A DNA stretch of 64,000 nucleotides from Micromussa lordhowensis (lineage: Eukaryota > Cnidaria > Anthozoa > Scleractinia > Lobophylliidae), in contig OZ026599.1 of the NCBI GenBank assembly GCA_964020085.1, positions 29,791,033-29,855,032 of the forward strand, in the 5' to 3' direction. The notes below the pieces were generated by a model, which worked only from the letters and a program-made list of their open reading frames with translations, ran no database searches and was not told the DNA's origin. The position numbers were made by a program, and so were the translations under genes. Within the stretch, counting starts at the first letter, position 1. Every line of letters starts with the position of its first letter. Shown piece by piece: positions 1-12,050 of this stretch.

Positions 1-1657
1 GGCAAATTTGACATAGCTCGGCTCCACGGGCACTATTAGAGGCGCGGTTTGCAGCAAAATGTTGTGCTAGGTTGGCACTTCAAGGAAATTTTAGTTAAGA
101 CATGATGGCATTCGCGCCAGGGTGTTTTTTCTGGCCTTCTTTTTGCAGGAGTTTGACCTGCTCCCAACTTTGCAGAATTTCAGAAAACGCGCGCTGGGGG
201 TCCCCTTGGCAAATTTGACATAGCTCGGCTCCACGAACACTTTTAGAGGCGCGGTTTGCAGCAAAATGTTGTGCTAGGTTGGCACTTCAAGGAAATTTTA
301 GTTAAGACATGATGGCATTCGCGCCAGGGTGTTTTTTCTGGCCTTCTTTTTGCAGGAGTTTGACCTGCTCCCAACTTTGCAGAATTTCAGAAAACGCGCG
401 CTGGGGGTCCCCTTGGCAAATTTGACATAGCTCGGCTCCACGGGCACTTTTAGAGGCGCGGTTTGCAGCAAAATGTTGTGCTAGGTTAGCACTTTAAGGA
501 AATCTTAGTTAGGACATGATGGCATTCGCGCCAGGGTGTTTTTTCTGGCCTTCTTTTTGCAGGAGTTTGACCTGCTCCCAACTTTGCAGAATTTCAGAAA
601 ACGCGCGCTGGGGGTCCCCTTGGCAAATTTGACATCGCTCGGCTCCACTGGCACCTTTAGAGGCGCGGCTTGCAGCAAAATGTTGTGCTAGGTTGGCACT
701 TTATGAAAATCGTAGTTAGGACATGATGGCATTCGCGCCAGGGTGCTTTTTCTGGCCTTCTTTTTGCAGAAGTTTGACCTGCTCCCAACTTTGCAGAATT
801 TCAGAAAACGCGCGCTGGGGGTCGCCTTGGCAAATTTGACATAGCTCGGCTCCACGGGCATCTTTAGAGGCGCAGTTTGCAGCAAAATGTTGTGCTAGGT
901 TGACACTTTAAGGAAATGTTAGATAGGACATGATGGCATTCGCGCCAGGGTGTTTTTTTTGGCCTTCTTTTTGCAGGAGTTTGACCTGCTCCCAACTTTG
1001 CAGAATTTCAGAAAACGCGCGCTGGGGGTCCCCTTGGCAAATTTGACATAGCTCGGCTCCACGGGCACTTTTAGAGGCGCGGTTTGCAGGAAAAAGTTGT
1101 GCTAGGTTCGCACTTCAAGGAAATCTTAGTTAGGACATGATGGCATTTGCGCGACGGGGTTTTTTCTGGCCTTCTTTTTGCAGGAGTTTGACCTGCTCCC
1201 AACTTTGCAGAATTTCAGAAAACGCGCGCTGGGGGTCCCCTTGGCAAATTTGACATAGCTCGGCACCACGGGCACTTTTAGAGGCGCGGTTTGCAGCAAA
1301 ACGTTGTGCTAGGTTGGCACTTCAAGAAAATTTTAGTTAGGACATGATGGCATTCGCGTCAGGGGTTTTTTTTCTGGCCTTCTTTTTGCAGGAGTTTGAC
1401 CTGCTCCCAACTTTGCAGAATTTCAGAAAACGCGCGCTGGGGGTTCCCTTGGCAAATTTGACATAGCTCGGCTCCACGGGCACTTTTAGAGGCGCGGTTT
1501 GCAGCAAAATGTTGTGCTAGGTTGGCACTTCAAGGAAATTGTAGTTAGAACATGATGGCATTCGCGCCAGGGTGTTTTTTCTGGCCTTCTTTTTGCAGGA
1601 GTTTGACCTGCTTTCAACTTTGCAGAATTTCAGAAAACGCGCGCTAAGGGTCCCCTT
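1..1657. repeat. 8-unit higher-order repeat, copy 1 (1,657 bp)
   Basis: Eight units with distinctive marks in order: CACTATTAG; CGAACAC; TTAGCACTTTAAGG; CATCGCTCGG with CCACTGGCACC and a TTTATGAAAATCG variable window; GGGTCGCC with GGGCATC; GCAGGAAAAAGTTG with GCGCGACGGGG; AAAACGTTG with GCGTCAGGGG; and GGGTTCCC. The same eight follow in the same order from 1658. By eye I find only three base differences between the copies, two in the sixth unit's variable window and adjoining GCATT motif, and one in the seventh (CGGCACC at about 1261 against CGGCTCC). Such identity implies recent duplication by unequal exchange, or an assembly duplication. Confidence 0.92.
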
Positions 1658-3314
1658 GGCAAATTTGACATAGCTCGGCTCCACGGGCACTATTAGAGGC
1701 GCGGTTTGCAGCAAAATGTTGTGCTAGGTTGGCACTTCAAGGAAATTTTAGTTAAGACATGATGGCATTCGCGCCAGGGTGTTTTTTCTGGCCTTCTTTT
1801 TGCAGGAGTTTGACCTGCTCCCAACTTTGCAGAATTTCAGAAAACGCGCGCTGGGGGTCCCCTTGGCAAATTTGACATAGCTCGGCTCCACGAACACTTT
1901 TAGAGGCGCGGTTTGCAGCAAAATGTTGTGCTAGGTTGGCACTTCAAGGAAATTTTAGTTAAGACATGATGGCATTCGCGCCAGGGTGTTTTTTCTGGCC
2001 TTCTTTTTGCAGGAGTTTGACCTGCTCCCAACTTTGCAGAATTTCAGAAAACGCGCGCTGGGGGTCCCCTTGGCAAATTTGACATAGCTCGGCTCCACGG
2101 GCACTTTTAGAGGCGCGGTTTGCAGCAAAATGTTGTGCTAGGTTAGCACTTTAAGGAAATCTTAGTTAGGACATGATGGCATTCGCGCCAGGGTGTTTTT
2201 TCTGGCCTTCTTTTTGCAGGAGTTTGACCTGCTCCCAACTTTGCAGAATTTCAGAAAACGCGCGCTGGGGGTCCCCTTGGCAAATTTGACATCGCTCGGC
2301 TCCACTGGCACCTTTAGAGGCGCGGCTTGCAGCAAAATGTTGTGCTAGGTTGGCACTTTATGAAAATCGTAGTTAGGACATGATGGCATTCGCGCCAGGG
2401 TGCTTTTTCTGGCCTTCTTTTTGCAGAAGTTTGACCTGCTCCCAACTTTGCAGAATTTCAGAAAACGCGCGCTGGGGGTCGCCTTGGCAAATTTGACATA
2501 GCTCGGCTCCACGGGCATCTTTAGAGGCGCAGTTTGCAGCAAAATGTTGTGCTAGGTTGACACTTTAAGGAAATGTTAGATAGGACATGATGGCATTCGC
2601 GCCAGGGTGTTTTTTTTGGCCTTCTTTTTGCAGGAGTTTGACCTGCTCCCAACTTTGCAGAATTTCAGAAAACGCGCGCTGGGGGTCCCCTTGGCAAATT
2701 TGACATAGCTCGGCTCCACGGGCACTTTTAGAGGCGCGGTTTGCAGGAAAAAGTTGTGCTAGGTTCGCACTTCAAGGAAATTTTAGTTAGGACATGATGG
2801 CATTCGCGCGACGGGGTTTTTTCTGGCCTTCTTTTTGCAGGAGTTTGACCTGCTCCCAACTTTGCAGAATTTCAGAAAACGCGCGCTGGGGGTCCCCTTG
2901 GCAAATTTGACATAGCTCGGCTCCACGGGCACTTTTAGAGGCGCGGTTTGCAGCAAAACGTTGTGCTAGGTTGGCACTTCAAGAAAATTTTAGTTAGGAC
3001 ATGATGGCATTCGCGTCAGGGGTTTTTTTTCTGGCCTTCTTTTTGCAGGAGTTTGACCTGCTCCCAACTTTGCAGAATTTCAGAAAACGCGCGCTGGGGG
3101 TTCCCTTGGCAAATTTGACATAGCTCGGCTCCACGGGCACTTTTAGAGGCGCGGTTTGCAGCAAAATGTTGTGCTAGGTTGGCACTTCAAGGAAATTGTA
3201 GTTAGAACATGATGGCATTCGCGCCAGGGTGTTTTTTCTGGCCTTCTTTTTGCAGGAGTTTGACCTGCTTTCAACTTTGCAGAATTTCAGAAAACGCGCG
3301 CTAAGGGTCCCCTT
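1658..3314. repeat. 8-unit higher-order repeat, copy 2 (1,657 bp)
   Basis: Second copy of the block above, at an offset of 1,657 bp (8 x 207 + 1; the extra base is a T-tract change). A third copy starts at 3315 with the same CACTATTAG mark. It departs from the pattern by about 3385 (AGGCTGGCAC and a different variable window), so the duplication boundary lies inside that unit rather than between units. Confidence 0.92.
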
Positions 3315-3470
3315 GGCAAATTTGACATAGCTCGGCTCCACGGGCACTATTAGAGGCGCGGTTTGCAGCAAAATGTTGTGCTAGGCTGGCACTTCAAGGA
3401 ACTCTTAGTTAAGACATGATGGCATTTGCGCCAGGGTGTTTTTTTTGGCCTTCTTTTTGCAGGAGTTTGA

Positions 3471-4550
3471 CCTGCCCCCAACTTTGCAGAATTTCAGAAA
3501 ACGCGCGCGGGGGTCCCCTTTTGCAAATTTGACATAGCTCGGCTCCACGGGCACTTTTAGAGGAGCGGTTTGCAGCAAAATGTTCTGCTAGGTTCGCACT
3601 TTAAGGAAATTTTAAATAGGACATAATGGCATTCGCGCCAGCGTGTTTTTTCTGGCTTTCTTTTTGCAGGAGTTTGACCTGCTCCCAACTTTGCAGAATT
3701 TCAGAAAACGCGCGCTGGGGGTCCCCTTGGCAAATTTGACATAGCTCGGCTCCACGGGCACTTTTAGAGGCGCGGTTTGCAGCAAAATGTTGTGCTAGGT
3801 TGGCACTTGAAGGAAATGCTAGTTAGCACATGATAGCATTCGAGCCAGGGTGTTTTTTTTGACTTCCTTTTGCAGGAGTTTGACCTGCCCCCAACTTTGC
3901 AGAATTTCAGAAAACGCGCGCTGGGGGTCCCCTTTTGCAAATTTGACATAGCTCGGCTCCACGGGCACTTTTAGAGGCGCGGTTTGCAGCAAAATGTTGT
4001 GCTAGGTTCGCACTTTAAGGAAATTTTAAATAGGACATAATGGCATTCGCGCCAGGGTGTTTTTTCTGGCCTTCTTTTTGCAGGAGTTTGACCTGCTCCC
4101 AACTTTGCAGAATTTCAGAAAACGCGCGCTGGGGGTCCCCTTGGCAAATTTGACATAGCTCGGCTCCACGGGCACTTTTAGAGGCGCGGTTTGCAGCAAA
4201 ATGTTGTGCTAGGTTGGCACTTGAAGGAAATGCTAGTTAGCACATGATAGCATTCGAGCCAGGGTGTTTTTTTTGACTTCCTTTTGCAGGAGTTTGACCT
4301 GCCCCCAACTTTGCAGAATTTCAGAAAACGCGCGCTGGGGGTCCCCTTTTGCAAATTTGACATAGCTCGGCTCCACGGGCACTTTTAGAGGCGCGGTTTG
4401 AAGCAAAATGTTGTGCTAGGTTCGCACTTTAAGGAAATTTTAAATAGGACATAATGGCATTCGCGCCAGGGTGTTTTTTCTGGCCTTCTTTTTGCAGGAG
4501 TTTGACCTGCTCCCAACTTTGCAGAATTTCAGAAAACGCGCGCTGGGGGT
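3471..4550. repeat. Dimeric HOR, 414 bp, about 2.5 copies
   Basis: Two unit types alternate. One has the variable window AAATTTTAAATAGGACATAA (about 3605, 4019, 4433). The other has GAAATGCTAGTTAGCACATG with CATTCGAGCCAGG, a TTGACTTCC variant of the usual GGCCTTC run, CCTGCCCCC and CCCCTTTTGC. Spacing is 414 bp. The first copy is the most diverged (GAGGAGCGG, TGTTCTGC, CCAGCGTG). The later copies are near identical, so the dimer expanded after its two units had already diverged. Confidence 0.88.
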
Positions 4551-5830
4551 CCCCTTGGCAAATTTGACATAGCTCGGCTCCACGGGCACTATTAGAGGCG
4601 CGGTTTGCAGCAAAATGTTGTGCTAGGTTGGCACTTCAAGGAAATATTAGTTAGGAAATGATGGCATTTGCGCCAGGGTGTTTTTTTCTGGCCTTCTTTT
4701 TGCAGGAGTTTGACCTGCTCCCAACTTTGCAGAATTTCAGAAAACGCGCGCTGGGGGTCCCCTTGGCAAATTTGACATAGCTCGGCTCCACGGGCACTTT
4801 TAGAGGCGCGGTTTGCAGCAAAATGTTGTGCTAGGTTGGCACTTTAAGGAAATCTCAGTTAAGACATGATGGCATTCGCGCCAGGGTGTTTTTTCTGGCC
4901 TTCTTTTTGCAGGAGTTTGACCTGCTCCCAACTTTGCAGAATTTCAGAAAACGCGCGCTGGGGGTCCCCTTGGCAAATTTGACATAGCTCGGCTCCACGG
5001 GCACTTTTAGAGGCGCGGTTTGCAGCAAAATGTTGTGCTAGGTTAGCACTTAAAGAAAATTGTAGTTAAAACATGATGGCATTCGCGCCAGGTTGTTTTT
5101 TCTGGCCTTCTTTTTCCAGGAGTTTGACCTGCTCCCAACTTTGCAGAATTTCAGAAAACGCGCGCTGGGGGTCCCCTTGGCAAATTTGACATAGCTCGGC
5201 TCCACGGGCACTTTTAGAGGCGCGGTTTGCAGCAAAATGTTGTGCTAGGTTGGCACTTGAAGGAAATTGTAGTTACAACATGATGGCATTTGCGCCAGGG
5301 TGTTTTTTCTTGCCTTCTTTTTGCAGGAGTTTGACCTGCTCCCAACTTTGCAGAATTTCAGAAAACGCGCGCTGGGGGTCCCCTTGGCAAATTTGAGATA
5401 GCTCGGCTCCACGGGCACTTTTAGAGGCGCGGTTTGCAGCAAAATGTTGTGCTAGGTTGGTACTTTAAGGAAATGTTAGTTAGGAGATGATCGCATTTGT
5501 GCCAGGGTATTTTTTTTGGCCTTCTTTTTGCAGGAGTTTGACCTGCTCCCAACTTTGCAGAATTTCAGAAAACGCGCGCTGGAGGTCCCCTTGGCAAATT
5601 TGACATAGCTCGGCTCCACGGGCACTTTTAGAGGCGCGGTTTGCAGCAAAATGTTGTGCTAGGTTGGCACTTGAAGGAAATTCTAGTTAGGACATGATGG
5701 CATTCGCGCCAGGGTGTTTTTTCTGGCCTTCTTTTTGCAAGAGTTTGACCTGCTCCCAACTTTGCAGAATTTCAGAAAACGCGCGCTGGGGGTCCCCTTG
5801 GCAAATTTGACATAGCTCGGCTCCACGGGC
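4551..5830. repeat. Satellite units without clear HOR
   Basis: About six units, individually diverged at the variable window (for example CAGTTAAG near 4857 and GTAGTTAAAAC near 5062) and without a repeating order that I can see. The unit near 5455-5660 (GGTACTTTAAGG, GGAGATGATCGC, GGGTATTTTTTTTGG) resembles the second half of the truncated unit at 6214-6540, so it may be a relative of that unit's donor. There is no gene-like sequence. Confidence 0.8.
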
Positions 5831-6530
5831 ACTTTTAGAGGCGCGGTTTGCAGCAAAATGTTGTGCTAGGTTGGCACTTGAAGGAAATTGTAGTTAAGAC
5901 ATGATGGCATTCGCGCCAGGGTGTTTATTCTGGCCTTCTTTTTGCAGGAGTTTGACCTGCTCCCAACTTTGCAGAATTTCAGAAAACGCGCGCTGGGGGT
6001 CCCCTTGGCAAATTTGACATAGCTCGGCTCCACGGGCACTTTTAGAGGCGCGGTTTGCAGAAAAATGTTGTGCTAGGTCGGCACTTCAAGGAAGTGCTAG
6101 TTAGGACATGATGGGATTCGCGCCAGGGTGTTTTTTCTGGCCTTCTTTTTGCAGGAGTTTGACCTGCTCCCAACTTTGCAGAATTTCAGAAAACGCGCGC
6201 TGGGGGTCCCCTTGGCAAATTTGACATAGCTCGGCTCCACGGGCACTTTTAGAGGCGCGGTTTGCAGCAAAATGTTGTGCTAGGTTGGCACTTGAAGGAA
6301 ATTGTAGTTACGACATGATGGCATTCGCGCCAGGGTGTTTTTTCTGGCCTTCTTTTTGCAGGAGTTTGACCTGCTCCCAACTTGCAGCAAAATGTTGTGC
6401 TAGGTTGGTACTTTAAGGAAATGTTAGTTAGGAGATGATGGCATTTGCGCCAGGGTATTTTTTCTGGCCTTCTTTTTGCAGGAGTTTGACCTGCTCCCAA
6501 CTTTGCAGAATTTCAGAAAACGCGCGCTGG
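5831..6530. repeat. Duplicated segment A (first copy)
   Basis: Three marked units in order: TGAAGGAAATTGTAG with GTGTTTATTCTGG; AGGTCGGCACTTCAAGGAAG with GATGGGATTCGCG; then the 87-bp deletion unit. The same order recurs at about 11341-12040 at an offset of 5,510 bp. Only scattered single-base differences are seen, such as TTGGCA against TTGGCG in the deletion unit. Between the copies lie segments B, C and B', so A was not copied as a simple tandem neighbour. Confidence 0.85.
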
Positions 6531-6540
6531 AGGTCCCCTT
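6214..6540. repeat. Deletion-bearing double unit (327 bp instead of 414)
   Basis: Successive TAGGTTGG motifs here are 120 bp apart (6281 and 6401) instead of 207, a loss of 87 bp. The junction reads CTCCCAACTTGCAGCAAAAT at about 6375-6394: the CCCAACTTTGCAG motif of one position is joined to the TTTGCAGCAAAAT motif 86 bp downstream in the normal unit. The shared TTTGCAG heptamer makes replication slippage or microhomology-mediated joining the obvious explanation; one further T is missing at the seam. Confidence 0.93.
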
Positions 6541-8790
6541 GGCAAATTTGACATAGCTCGGCTCTACGGGCACTTTTAGAGGCGCGGTTTGCAGCAAAAT
6601 GTTGTGCTAGGTTGGCACTTTAAGGAAATTGTAGTTAAGACATGATGGCATTCGCGCCAGGGTGTTTTTTGTTTGGACTTCTTTTTGCAGGAGTTTGACC
6701 TGCTCCCAACTTTGCAGAATTTCAGAAAACGCGCGCTGGGGGTCCCCTTGGCAAATTTGACATAGCTCGGCTCCACGGGCATTTTTAGAGGCGCGGTTTG
6801 CAGCAAAATGTTGTGCTAGGTTGGCACTTTAAGGAATTTGTAGTTAGGACATAATGGCATTCGCGCCAGGGTGTTTTTTCTGGCCTTCTTTTTGCAGGAG
6901 TTTGACCTGCTCCCAATTTTGCAGAATTTCAGAAAACGCGCGCTGGGGGTCTCCTTGGCAAATTTGACATAGCTCGGCTCCACGGGCACTTTTAGACGCG
7001 CGGTTTGCAGCAAAATGTTGTGGTAGGATGGCACTTTAAGGAATTTGTAGTTAGGACATAATGGCATTCGCGCCAGGGTGTTTTTTCTGGCCTTCTTTTT
7101 GCAGGAGTTTGACCTGCTCCCAATTTTGCAGAATTTCAGAAAACGCGCGCTGGGGGTCTCCTTGGCAAATTTGACATAGCTCGGCTCCACGGGCACTTTT
7201 AGACGCGCGGTTTGCAGCAAAATGTTGTGGTAGGATGGCACTTTAAGGAATTTGTAGTTAGGACATAATGGCATTCGCGCCAGGGTGTTTTTTCTGGCCT
7301 TATTTTTGCAGGAGTTTGACCTGCTCCCAATTTTGCAGAATTTCAGAAAACGCGCGCTGGGGGTCTCCTTGGCAAATTTGACATAGCTCGGCTCCACGGG
7401 CACTTTTAGACGCGCGGTTTGCAGCAAAATGTTGTGGTAGGTTGGCGCTTTAAGGAAATTCTAGTTAAGACATGATGGCATTCACGCCAGGGTGCTTTTT
7501 CTGGCCTTCTTTTTGCAGGTGTTTGATTTGCTCCCAACTTTGCAGAATTTCAGAAAACGCGCGCTGGGGGTCCCCTTGGCAAATTTGACATAGCTCAGCT
7601 TCACGGACTTTTTAAGAGGCGCGGTTTGCAGCAAAATGTTGTGCTAGGTTGGCACTTGAAGGAAATCCTAGTTACGACATGATGGCATTCGCGCCAGGGT
7701 GTTTTTTCTGGCCTTCTTTTTGCAGGAGTTTGACCTGCTCCCAACTTTGCAGAATTTCAGAAAACGCGCGCTGGGGGTCCCCTTGGCAAATTTGACATAG
7801 CTCGGCTCCCCGGGCACTTTTAGAGGCGCGGTTTGCAGCAAAATGTTGTGCTAGGTTGGCACTTTAAGCAAGTCCTAGTTAGGACATGATGGCATTCGCG
7901 CCAGGGTGATTTTTGTGGCCTTCTTTTTGCAGGAGTTTGACCTGCTCCCAACTTTGCAGAATTTCAGAAAACGCGCGCTGGGGGTCCCCTTGGAAAATTT
8001 GACATAGCTCGGCTCCACGGGCACTTTTAGAGGCGCGGTTTGCAGCAAAATGTTGTGCTAGGTTGGCACTTGAAGGAAATATTAGTTAGGACATGATGGC
8101 ATTCGCGCCAGGGTGCTTTTTCTGGGCTTCTTTTTGCAGGAGTTTGACCTGCTCCCAACTTTGCAGAATTTCAGAAAACGCGCGCTGGGGGTCCCCTTGG
8201 CAAATTTGACATAGCTCGGCTCCACGGGCACTTTTAGAGGCGCGGTTTGCAGCAAAATGTTGTGCTTGGTTGGCGCTTTAAGGAAATTTTAGTTACGACA
8301 TGATGGCATTCGCGCCAGGGTGTTTTTTTTGGCCTTCTTTTTGCAGGAGTTTGACCTGCTCCCAACTTTGCAGAATTTCAGAAAACGCGCGCTGGGGGTC
8401 CCCTTGGCAAATTTGAAATAGCTCGGCTCCACGGGCACTTTTAGAGGCGCGGTTTGCAGCAAAATGTTGTGCTAGGTTGGCACTTGACGGAAATGGTAGT
8501 TAGGACATGATGGCATTCGCGCCAGGGTGCTTTTTCTGGCCTTCTTTTTGCAGGAGTTTGACCTGCTCCTAACTTTGCAGAATTTCAGAAAACGCGCGCT
8601 GGGGGTCCCCTTGGCAAATTTGACATAGCTCGGCTCCACGGGCACTTTTAGAGGCGCGGTTTGCAACAAAATGTTGTGCTAGGTTGGCACTTCAAGCAAG
8701 TCCTAGTTAGGACATGATGGAATTCGCGCCAGGGTGTTTTTTGTTTGGCCTTCTTTTTGCAGGAGTTTGACCTGCTCCCAACTTTGCAGA
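6541..8790. repeat. Duplicated segment B (first copy, 3 internal tandem units)
   Basis: This block recurs at about 9235-11278. Its marks, in order, are GTGTTTTTTGTTTGGACTTC; a run of near-identical units with CCCAATTTTGCAG, GGGTCTCC, AGACGCGCGG and GTGGTAGG; GTGTTTGATTTGCTCCC with CTCAGCTTCACGG; GTGATTTTTGTGGCC; and AAATTTGAAATAGC. The offset is 2,695 bp before the near-identical run and 2,488 bp after it, because this copy has three of those units and the second copy has two. Confidence 0.87.
6816..7427. repeat. Three near-identical successive units
   Basis: Three consecutive units share the unusual marks AAGGAATTTGTAGTTAGG, ACATAATGG, CCCAATTTTGCAG, GGGTCTCC, AGACGCGCGG and GTGGTAGG, at a strict 207-bp period. 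The differences seen are in the flanking joins and one CTTCTTTTT to CTTATTTTT change in the third. The minus strand stays open for 203 codons here because the usual CTAGG (stop on the minus strand) is replaced by GTAGG. This is recent single-unit amplification, not a gene. Confidence 0.88.
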
Positions 8791-8879
8791 ATTTCAGAAA
8801 ACGCGCGCTGGAGGTCCCCTTGGCAAATTTGACATAGCTCGGCTCCACGGGCACTTTTAGAGGCGCGGTTTGCAGCAAA

Positions 8880-9234
8880 ATGTTGTGCTAGGTTGGCACT
8901 TGACGGAAATTGTAGTTAAGACATGATGGCATTTGCGCCAGGGTATTTTTTCTGGCCTTCTTTTTGCAGGAGTTTGACCTGCTCCCAACTTTGCAGAATT
9001 TCAGAAAACGCGCGCTGGAGGTCCCCTTGGCAAATTTGACATAGCTCGGCTCCACGGGCACTTTTAGAGGCGCGGTTTGCAGCAAAATGTTGTGCTAGGT
9101 TGGCACTTCAAGGAAATTTTAGTTAGGACATGATGGCATTCGCGCCAGGGTGTTTCTTCTGGCCTTCTTTTTGCAGGAGTTTGACCTGCTCCCAACTTTG
9201 CAGAATTTCAGAAAACGCGCGCTGGGGGTCCCCT
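8880..9234. repeat. Segment C spacer units between B copies
   Basis: The unit with GCACTTGACGGAAATTGTAG, GCATTTGCGCC and GGGTATTTTTTC at about 8888-9085 recurs at about 12325-12522, an offset of 3,437 bp. In the first place it sits between segments B and B'; in the second it follows segment A'. It therefore marks one of the breakpoints in the mosaic. Confidence 0.75.
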
Positions 9235-11278
9235 TTGCAAATTTGACATAGCTCGGCTCTACGGGCACTTTTAGAGGCGCGGTTTGCAGCAAAATGTTGT
9301 GCTAGGTTGGCACTTTAAGGAAATTGTAGTTAAGACATGATGGCATTCGCGCCAGGGTGTTTTTTGTTTGGACTTCTTTTTGCAGGAGTTTGACCTGCTC
9401 CCAACTTTGCAGAATTTCAGAAAACGCGCGCTGGGGGTCCCCTTGGCAAATTTGACATAGCTCGGCTCCACGGGCACTTTTAGAGGCGCGGTTTGCAGCA
9501 AAATGTTGTGCTAGGTTGGCACTTTAAGGAATTTGTAGTTAGGACATAATGGCATTCGCGCCAGGGTGTTTTTTCTGGCCTTCTTTTTGCAGGAGTTTGA
9601 CCTGCTCCCAATTTTGCAGAATTTCAGAAAACGCGCGCTGGGGGTCTCCTTGGCAAATTTGACATAGCTCGGCTCCACGGGCACTTTTAGACGCGCGGTT
9701 TGCAGCAAAATGTTGTGGTAGGATGGCACTTTAAGGAATTTGTAGTTAGGACATAATGGCATTCGCGCCAGGGTGTTTTTTCTGGCCTTCTTTTTGCAGG
9801 AGTTTGACCTGCTCCCAATTTTGCAGAATTTCAGAAAACGCGCGCTGGGGGTCTCCTTGGCAAATTTGACATAGCTCGGCTCCACGGGCACTTTTAGACG
9901 CGCGGTTTGCAGCAAAATGTTGTGGTAGGTTGGCGCTTTAAGGAAATTCTAGTTAAGACATGATGGCATTCACGCCAGGGTGCTTTTTCTGGCCTTCTTT
10001 TTGCAGGTGTTTGATTTGCTCCCAACTTTGCAGAATTTCAGAAAACGCGCGCTGGGGGTCCCCTTGGCAAATTTGACATAGCTCAGCTTCACGGACTTTT
10101 TAAGAGGCGCGGTTTGCAGCAAAATGTTGTGCTAGGTTGGCACTTGAAGGAAATCCTAGTTACGACATGATGGCATTCGCGCCAGGGTGTTTTTTCTGGC
10201 CTTCTTTTTGCAGGAGTTTGACCTGCTCCCAACTTTGCAGAATTTCAGAAAACGCGCGCTGGGGGTCCCCTTGGCAAATTTGACATAGCTCGGCTCCACG
10301 GGCATTTTTAGAGGCGCGGTTTGCAGCAAAATGTTGTGCTAGGTTGGCACTTTAAGCAAGTCCTAGTTAGGACATGATGGCATTCGCGCCAGGGTGATTT
10401 TTGTGGCCTTCTTTTTGCAGGAGTTTGACCTGCTCCCAACTTTGCAGAATTTCAGAAAACGCGCGCTGGGGGTCCCCTTGGAAAATTTGACATAGCTCGG
10501 CTCCACGGGCACTTTTAGAGGCGCGGTTTGCAGCAAAATGTTGTGCTAGGTTGGCACTTGAAGGAAATATTAGTTAGGACATGATGGCATTCGCGCCAGG
10601 GTGCTTTTTCTGGGCTTCTTTTTGCAGGAGTTTGACCTGCTCCCAACTTTGCAGAATTTCAGAAAACGCGCGCTGGGGGTCCCCTTGGCAAATTTGACAT
10701 AGCTCGGCTCCACGGGCACTTTTAGAGGCGCGGTTTGCAGCAAAATGTTGTGCTTGGTTGGCGCTTTAAGGAAATTTTAGTTACGACATGATGGCATTCG
10801 CGCCAGGGTGTTTTTTTTGGCCTTCTTTTTGCAGGAGTTTGACCTGCTCCCAACTTTGCAGAATTTCAGAAAACGCGCGCTGGGGGTCCCCTTGGCAAAT
10901 TTGAAATAGCTCGGCTCCACGGGCACTTTTAGAGGCGCGGTTTGCAGCAAAATGTTGTGCTAGGTTGGCACTTGACGGAAATGGTAGTTAGGACATGATG
11001 GCATTCGCGCCAGGGTGCTTTTTCTGGCCTTCTTTTTGCAGGAGTTTGACCTGCTCTCAACTTTGCAGAATTTCAGAAAACGCGCGCTGGGGGTCCCCTT
11101 GGCAAATTTGACATAGCTCGGCTCCACGGGCACTTTTAGAGGCGCGGTTTGCAACAAAATGTTGTGCTAGGTTGGCACTTCAAGCAAGTCCTAGTTAGGA
11201 CATGATGGAATTCGCGCCAGGGTGTTTTTTGTTTGGCCTTCTTTTTGCAGGAGTTTGACCTGCTCCCAACTTTGCAGA
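9235..11278. repeat. Duplicated segment B' (second copy, 2 internal tandem units)
   Basis: Second copy of the block at 6541-8790 with the same mark order. It has only two of the CCCAATTTTGCAG/AGACGCGCGG units (9511-9915). Small differences between copies include GGGCATTTTTAG near 10301 and CTGCTCTCAAC near 11051 (CTGCTCCTAAC in copy 1). Copy number of the inner unit changed after, or during, the larger duplication. Confidence 0.87.
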
Positions 11279-11340
11279 ATTTCAGAAAACGCGCGCTGGG
11301 GGTCCCCTTGGCAAATTTGACATAGCTCGGCTCCACGGGC

Positions 11341-12040
11341 ACTTTTAGAGGCGCGGTTTGCAGCAAAATGTTGTGCTAGGTTGGCACTTGAAGGAAATTG
11401 TAGTTAAGACATGATGGCATTCGCGCCAGGCTGTTTATTCTGGCCTTCTTTTTGCAGGAGTTTGACCTGCTCCCAACTTTGCAGAATTTCAGAAAACGCG
11501 CGCTGGGGGTCCCCTTGGCAAATTTGACATAGCTCGGCTCCACGGGCACTTTTAGAGGCGCGGTTTGCAGCAAAATGTTGTGCTAGGTCGGCACTTCAAG
11601 GAAGTGCTAGTTAGGACATGATGGGATTCGCGCCAGGGTGTTTTTTCTGGCCTTCTTTTTGCAGGAGTTTGACCTGCTCCCAACTTTGCAGAATTTCAGA
11701 AAACGCGCGCTGGGGGTCCCCTTGGCAAATTTGACATAGCTCGGCTCCACGGGCACTTTTAGAGGCGCGGTTTGCAGCAAAATGTTGTGCTAGGTTGGCG
11801 CTTGAAGGAAATTGTAGTTACGACATGATGGCATTCGCGCCAGGGTGTTTTTTCTGGCCTTCTTTTTGCAGGAGTTTGACCTGCTCCCAACTTGCAGCAA
11901 AATGTTGTGCTAGGTTGGTACTTTAAGGAAATGTTAGTTAGGAGATGATGGCATTTGCGCCAGGGTATTTTTTCTGGCCTTCTTTTTGCAGGAGTTTGAC
12001 CTGCTCCCAACTTTGCAGAATTTCAGAAAACGCGCGCTGG
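11341..12040. repeat. Duplicated segment A' (second copy)
   Basis: Second copy of 5831-6530. It carries the same GTTTATTCTGG, GATGGGATTCGCG and 87-bp deletion marks in the same order. A point change (CAGGCTGTTTATT against CAGGGTGTTTATT) separates the copies. Confidence 0.85.
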
Positions 12041-12050
12041 AGGTCCCCTT
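11724..12050. repeat. Deletion-bearing double unit, second copy
   Basis: TAGGTTGG motifs at 11791 and 11911 are again 120 bp apart, and the junction CTCCCAACTTGCAGCAAAAT is identical to that at about 6375-6394. Sharing the identical junction shows that the deletion happened once and was then copied with its flanking units. Confidence 0.93.

Noticed and set aside
197..205. GGGG-T-CCCC as a rho-independent terminator stem with the T-tract
   Set aside because: The T-tract lies about 130 bp downstream in the next unit, the stem has only four pairs with no usable loop, and the context is not bacterial.
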